From NCBI GenBank assembly GCA_029938185.1, contig JAOZVK010000266.1, positions 1 through 7,829 of the forward strand: 7,829 nt of DNA, given 5' to 3'. Of the stretch, positions 5,572 through 7,829 are shown piece by piece. Position 1 is the first letter of the stretch; every line of letters starts with the position of its first letter. The translations under genes were made by a program, and so were the position numbers. The notes under the pieces are model-generated. The model did not search any database. It was not told the origin of the DNA and was given only the letters and a program-made list of their open reading frames with translations. The DNA is from Bacteroidales bacterium. Lineage in GTDB: Bacteria; Bacteroidota; Bacteroidia; Bacteroidales; JAOZVK01.

Positions 5572-5602
5572 TGTGGCTTACGCATTCTATTAATACTCTA
5601 AT
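5552..5602 (+). repeat. Dispersed hairpin repeat, 51-bp 5' partial copy overlapping trpA
   Basis: The sequence runs AAGGTCTTCGACCTATTTAA, then TGTGGCTTACGCATTCTATT and on to ACTCTAAT, then the next copy begins at 5603. It matches the first half of the full repeat but lacks the AAATGTC...ACTACTTA end. Bases 5552-5571 are also trpA codons and stop. The 51-bp step to the next copy makes this a head-to-tail partial duplication. Confidence 0.88.
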
Positions 5603-5707
5603 AAGGTCTTCGACCTATTTAATGTGGCTTACGCACTCTATTAATATTCTAATAATGTGCAATTAAACAAAATACAAATGTCATAAAACTTTTGATTAGA
5701 CTACTTA
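5603..5707 (+). repeat. Dispersed hairpin repeat, full-length copy 3 (between trpA and the sigma gene)
   Basis: This 105-bp copy is nearly collinear with copy 1 over its whole length: AAGGTCTTCGACCT hairpin, AATGTGGCTTACGCACTCTA, an AT-rich middle with AATATTCTAATAAT, AAATGTCATAAAACTTTT (5676-5693) and ACTACTTA (5700-5707). It ends 35 bp before the sigma factor ATG, so it must form part of that gene's upstream region. The TTTG at 5691-5694 inside its 3' end could serve as a -33 element, but no good -7 box follows. Confidence 0.88.
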
Positions 5708-5742
5708 CTTGTGCATAATACTTTAAATTTTTTAATTATATA

Positions 5743-6315
5743 ATGACTGACAAAGAGCTGATTAGGCAAATAAATAATAAAAATGAATCGGCTTTTAAAA
5801 TTTTGGTTGATAAATATCAAGAGCTTGTATTAAATGTTTGCAATAATTTTTTACATAACAAAGAAGATGCTTATGATGTCTCTCAAGAGGTTTTTATAGA
5901 AATTTATAAATCATCGCATAAATTTAAATTTAAATCTAAATTATCGACTTGGATTTACAGAATATCAGTTAATAAATCATTAAACTATATTCGTAATAAC
6001 AAGAAAAGAAGCATTTTGAAAAGCATAGAATCAGTTTTTTTCGATGTAGATACAGAGCAATCTGTTTACTCAAAAATTGTAAGCGAACCATCTAAAAATC
6101 TTGAATATAATGAAAGTAAAGACATTTTGCGAAAAGCACTAAATACTTTAGCTAAAAATCAAAAAACTGTTTTTATTTTAAATAAATATGAGGATTTGTC
6201 GTATAGTGAGATTTCAGAAATACTAAATATTTCGGTCTCAAATGTAGGAGTTTTATTAATAAGAGCTAAAAAAAAACTTCAAAAATATGTTATTGATTAT
6301 TATAAAAATAATTAA
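5743..6315 (+). CDS. ECF-type RNA polymerase sigma factor
   Basis: The 190-residue protein has the two-domain layout of extracytoplasmic-function sigma-70 factors. The sigma2 region (about residues 17-88) shows AFKILVDKYQELVLNVC, the NKEDAYDVSQEVFIEIYK core and STWIYRISVNKSLNYIR, which contacts the -10 element. A linker (about 89-128) leads to sigma4 (129-182) with LNTLAKNQKTVFILNKYEDLSYSEISEILNIS in pieces and a helix-turn-helix ending SVSNVGVLLIRAKKKLQK, which reads the -35 element. It redirects RNA polymerase to a stress regulon. The next genes encode a membrane zinc-finger anti-sigma and a Spy/CpxP-like protein, pointing to an envelope-stress circuit. Unusually, 147 bp holding a repeat separate it from its anti-sigma gene; such pairs are normally almost contiguous. 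Its signal and targets are not knowable from sequence. Confidence 0.95.
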   Translation: MTDKELIRQINNKNESAFKILVDKYQELVLNVCNNFLHNKEDAYDVSQEVFIEIYKSSHKFKFKSKLSTWIYRISVNKSLNYIRNNKKRSILKSIESVFFDVDTEQSVYSKIVSEPSKNLEYNESKDILRKALNTLAKNQKTVFILNKYEDLSYSEISEILNISVSNVGVLLIRAKKKLQKYVIDYYKNN

Positions 6316-6352
6316 ACTTTTTTGTAATAAATATATTAAAATAAGTGTCAAA

Positions 6353-6445
6353 TTACTATAGGTTCTTAAAGTTTATTTTTACAATATAATCAAGTGTCAT
6401 AAAAATATTTATGCGTAAGCAACATAAAAAGACTCGAAGAGTCAC
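6353..6445 (-). repeat. Dispersed hairpin repeat, diverged copy with a compensated stem (minus strand)
   Basis: On the minus strand the copy starts TGACTC-TTC-GAGTC (hairpin 6443-6431), then TTTTTATGTTGCTTACGCAT, clearly the start of the family (compare TTGCTTACGCA in copy 2). The stem GACTC/GAGTC differs from AGGTC/GACCT, yet still pairs over five bases with the same TTC loop. The 3' part, with TAAACTTT...TATAGTAA ending near 6353, resembles the family end only loosely, so that boundary is approximate. The hairpin lies 19 bases before the anti-sigma ATG. Confidence 0.65.
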
Positions 6446-6462
6446 AAAATATTAGCAAAACC

Positions 6463-6876
6463 ATGAAATGTGAAACAATTCAAAATAATTTAATATTTTA
6501 CATTGATAAAGAGCTTGATAATCAAGTAATGTTAGATATCGAAACACATTTGAAAAACTGTGATGAATGTTTAGCTATTTACAAAAAGTTAAATAATGTG
6601 TATGGATATAAAACCGAAAAGCTTGATGTCCAAGAATTTTATTTTTCAGACTTAAAAAAACGTATGGATAAGGAAAAAAATCATATGTTTTTGGAATCAA
6701 AAAATAATGTATTTCTTGTTAAGAAATTATTAGTAGCAGCAGTACTTGTTATAGGTTTATTTATTGGTGTATTAATGGGAAATTATTACAATAATGTAGA
6801 AATAAGTCAAAATCCAACAGAGATAGAAAACGAAGTATTTGATAATGATAGTTACGAAACCGCTTTTTTAGAATAA
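6463..6876 (+). CDS. Membrane-anchored zinc-finger anti-sigma factor (ZAS type)
   Basis: This is a 137-residue protein with a cytoplasmic N-terminal zinc-binding anti-sigma domain: C3, then H29-xxx-C33-xx-C36 (HLKNCDEC), the H-x3-C-x2-C motif of zf-HC2/ZAS anti-sigma factors. A single transmembrane helix spans about residues 86-106 (LVKKLLVAAVLVIGLFIGVL), leaving only a short acidic periplasmic tail of about 30 residues. It would bind and silence the ECF sigma factor encoded just upstream until an envelope or redox signal releases it. The very short tail leaves little room for a periplasmic sensor, so sensing may depend on the zinc site or on the neighbouring Spy-like protein (inference). The TAA stop (6874-6876) doubles as the first bases of a TAAGGTC repeat copy. 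Confidence 0.9.
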   Translation: MKCETIQNNLIFYIDKELDNQVMLDIETHLKNCDECLAIYKKLNNVYGYKTEKLDVQEFYFSDLKKRMDKEKNHMFLESKNNVFLVKKLLVAAVLVIGLFIGVLMGNYYNNVEISQNPTEIENEVFDNDSYETAFLE

Positions 6877-6910
6877 GGTCATCGACCTAATTAATGTGGC
6901 TTACGCATTT
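6876..6910 (+). repeat. Dispersed hairpin repeat, 5' partial copy with ATC loop, at the anti-sigma stop
   Basis: The hairpin AGGTC-ATC-GACCT (6876-6888) is followed by AATTAATGTGGCTTACGCAT, after which similarity stops. The stem equals that of copy 1 and the loop differs by one base. The match begins within the anti-sigma TAA codon (6874-6876), as TAAGGTC. Confidence 0.8.
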
Positions 6911-6950
6911 TTGCAAGCTACTATTATATAGTCAATTGTAAAAAAACAAA

Positions 6951-6984
6951 TGCATTAACAACATAAAAAGTAAAGAAGAGACAA
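6951..6984 (-). repeat. Dispersed hairpin repeat, decayed 5' partial copy (minus strand)
   Basis: The plus strand reads TGCATTAACAACATAAAAAG then TAAAGAAGAGACAAA, closely matching the minus-strand copy at 6416-6448 (TGCGTAAGCAACATAAAAAG then ACTCGAAGAGTCACAAA). Several changes destroy the perfect stem. It faces the copy at 6876-6910, forming a loose inverted pair, and ends 12 bp before the Spy-like ATG. Confidence 0.6.
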
Positions 6985-6996
6985 ATCTTTTTAAAA

Positions 6997-7494
6997 ATGA
7001 AACTATTTACAAAAAGAAACATACTAATCTTAGCAATTTTATTTTTATTAGTTACAAATATTGCAACTATATCAACTATTATTTTTCATAAACAAAAAAA
7101 CTATCGTCATAAACGATTTGCTAATAAAAAAGAAAGAAAAGAATTTATACGATTTTTTTATAAAAAGAAATTAGGTTTAAGCGAAAAACAAGACAATATA
7201 ATCCAACCATTAAGAGGGGTACACAAAAAAAAGCTATTTAAGATAAAAGATAGTATACATAAAATTAAAAAACGTTTCGTAGAAGAAATTTCCAAAACAA
7301 ATATTGATACAATTACACTTTTAGATATATCAGAAAAATATGGTAAACTACAATCAAAATTAAATATGCAATACACTTATTACTATTTTGATTTAAGAAA
7401 AGAGTGTGACAAAAAACAAAAAAAATTACTATTTGATATTTACTCAAAAAGATTTTTATTTAAATCAAAAAGATATAAACGAATGAAAAAATAA
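6997..7494 (+). CDS. Membrane-anchored Spy/CpxP-like periplasmic protein
   Basis: The 165-residue protein opens MKLFTKRNILILAILFLLVT, an N-terminal hydrophobic segment (about residues 8-30) with no clear signal-peptidase site, so it is probably membrane-anchored with the rest in the periplasm. The remainder is a very basic, all-helical domain with LGLSEKQDNIIQPLR (60-73) standing for the first LTxxQ-type motif, a long helix pair (76-125), and the FDLRKECDKKQKKLLFDIY segment (131-149) resembling the second motif (typically L..LCTPEQ..KF). This layout matches Spy/CpxP/heavy-metal-resistance proteins, which act as periplasmic chaperones or stress sensors. In Bacteroidota such genes often follow an ECF sigma and its anti-sigma, as here, suggesting it is a target or feedback sensor of the circuit. 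The metal-binding His cluster of CnrX-like sensors is not evident. An unusually high Lys/Arg content is notable. Confidence 0.75.
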   Translation: MKLFTKRNILILAILFLLVTNIATISTIIFHKQKNYRHKRFANKKERKEFIRFFYKKKLGLSEKQDNIIQPLRGVHKKKLFKIKDSIHKIKKRFVEEISKTNIDTITLLDISEKYGKLQSKLNMQYTYYYFDLRKECDKKQKKLLFDIYSKRFLFKSKRYKRMKK

Positions 7495-7542
7495 GAGATA
7501 TTTTCGAAAATCTTCAATTTTTAAATCAAACTATGCAATAAG

Positions 7543-7658
7543 AAGTCCGTAAGGATGATAACTATCATAAAACCAAGATGATATTGTGGTATTAAAAAAA
7601 ACACTCTACATCCCACAACTATCTTAGTGGGTTAACAATAGTTCGTCCTATCGGACTT
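7543..7658. repeat. Long interrupted inverted repeat with an internal hairpin
   Basis: The left arm pairs with the right in three blocks: AAGTCCG (7543-7549) with CGGACTT (7652-7658), AGGA (7552-7555) with TCCT (7646-7649), and ACTAT (7561-7565) with ATAGT (7638-7642), separated by small internal loops. CCCAC (7612-7616) and GTGGG (7627-7631) form a hairpin inside the loop. This could be a structured RNA or a complex palindromic repeat; with one copy in view the two cannot be told apart. Confidence 0.5.
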
Positions 7659-7770
7659 TTGATTGCAAGCCCCCAATTAACCAACACACTAAAGCGTCAT
7701 AGGGAGTTCCATTATGTAAACATGGGTTGGCAACTCGTGAAAAACATGTAGTATTCATTTCTAAAATTCC

Positions 7771-7784
7771 GTAGATAATTCTAC
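7771..7784. repeat. Short hairpin GTAGA-TAAT-TCTAC
   Basis: Perfect 5-bp arms (7771-7775, 7780-7784) surround a TAAT loop, followed by TTTACG. It belongs to the hairpin-rich terminal block; function unknown. Confidence 0.35.
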
Positions 7785-7829
7785 TTTACGAACTTAAAAG
7801 ATATTGAAAATAAAATGTTTAGCATTCTT

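Larger units (their letters stand above)
7495..7829. other. Gene-free, hairpin-rich end of window
   Basis: No coding sequence is supported on either strand. The 335 bases are less AT-rich than the genes beside them and hold nested inverted repeats: a long one (7543-7658) enclosing a CCCAC/GTGGG hairpin (7612-7631), and GTAGA-TAAT-TCTAC (7771-7784). A terminator for the sigma-anti-sigma-Spy cassette is expected here, but no stem followed by a T-run is seen right after 7494. The block may continue beyond the window. Confidence 0.55.

Noticed and set aside
5691..5725. Sigma factor promoter using TTTG in the end of repeat copy 3
   Set aside because: TTTG at 5691-5694 is followed only by TAATACTTTA at 5716-5725, which does not match TAnnTTTG at proper spacing.
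7158..7376. 72-residue minus-strand open frame inside the Spy-like gene
   Set aside because: It is antisense to the Spy-like coding sequence, Phe/Leu/Ser-rich from Lys-rich codons on the other strand.

Overview
The window is strongly AT-rich, with weak Shine-Dalgarno signals, TAnnTTTG-like -7 boxes, a typical Bacteroidota gene set and many short hairpin repeats between genes. It most likely comes from a low-GC member of the Bacteroidota, chromosomal and Gram-negative (a Kdo transferase is present). No closer placement is possible from the sequence alone.

Layout. Positions 1-255 hold the end of a DUF3368 PIN-like gene cut by the window edge. It converges on a minus-strand toxin-antitoxin pair (306-876): an intact small antitoxin and a yoeB/txe-type toxin split by a ~104-bp repeat. 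A long gene-poor stretch (877-1741) holds the antitoxin promoter and palindrome, several hairpin repeats and an 8-bp tandem repeat. waaA/kdtA (1742-2983) follows. The next gap (2984-3607) contains a clean 139-bp MITE with 18-bp perfect terminal repeats and an 8-bp target duplication. trpB and trpA (3608-5571) overlap by 4 bp. Last come an ECF sigma factor, a zinc-finger membrane anti-sigma factor and a membrane-anchored Spy/CpxP-like protein (5743-7494), probably one envelope-stress cassette. The final 335 bases are gene-free and hairpin-rich.

The thread running through the window is a dispersed repeat, full length about 104 bp. It starts with a hairpin of the form AGGTC-TTC-GACCT, continues with AATGTGGCTTACGCA, and ends in AAATGTCGAAAAACTTTT plus ACTACTTA. 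Three full copies (466-569 +, 1217-1320 -, 5603-5707 +) and four partial or diverged ones occur. One copy splits yoeB, one supplies the last codons and stop of trpA, one shares its first bases with the anti-sigma stop codon, and two lie just upstream of the anti-sigma and Spy-like start codons. One copy has a different stem sequence that still pairs, which argues the hairpin is maintained. This family, together with the MITE, is the most unusual content here; the protein genes are conventional.
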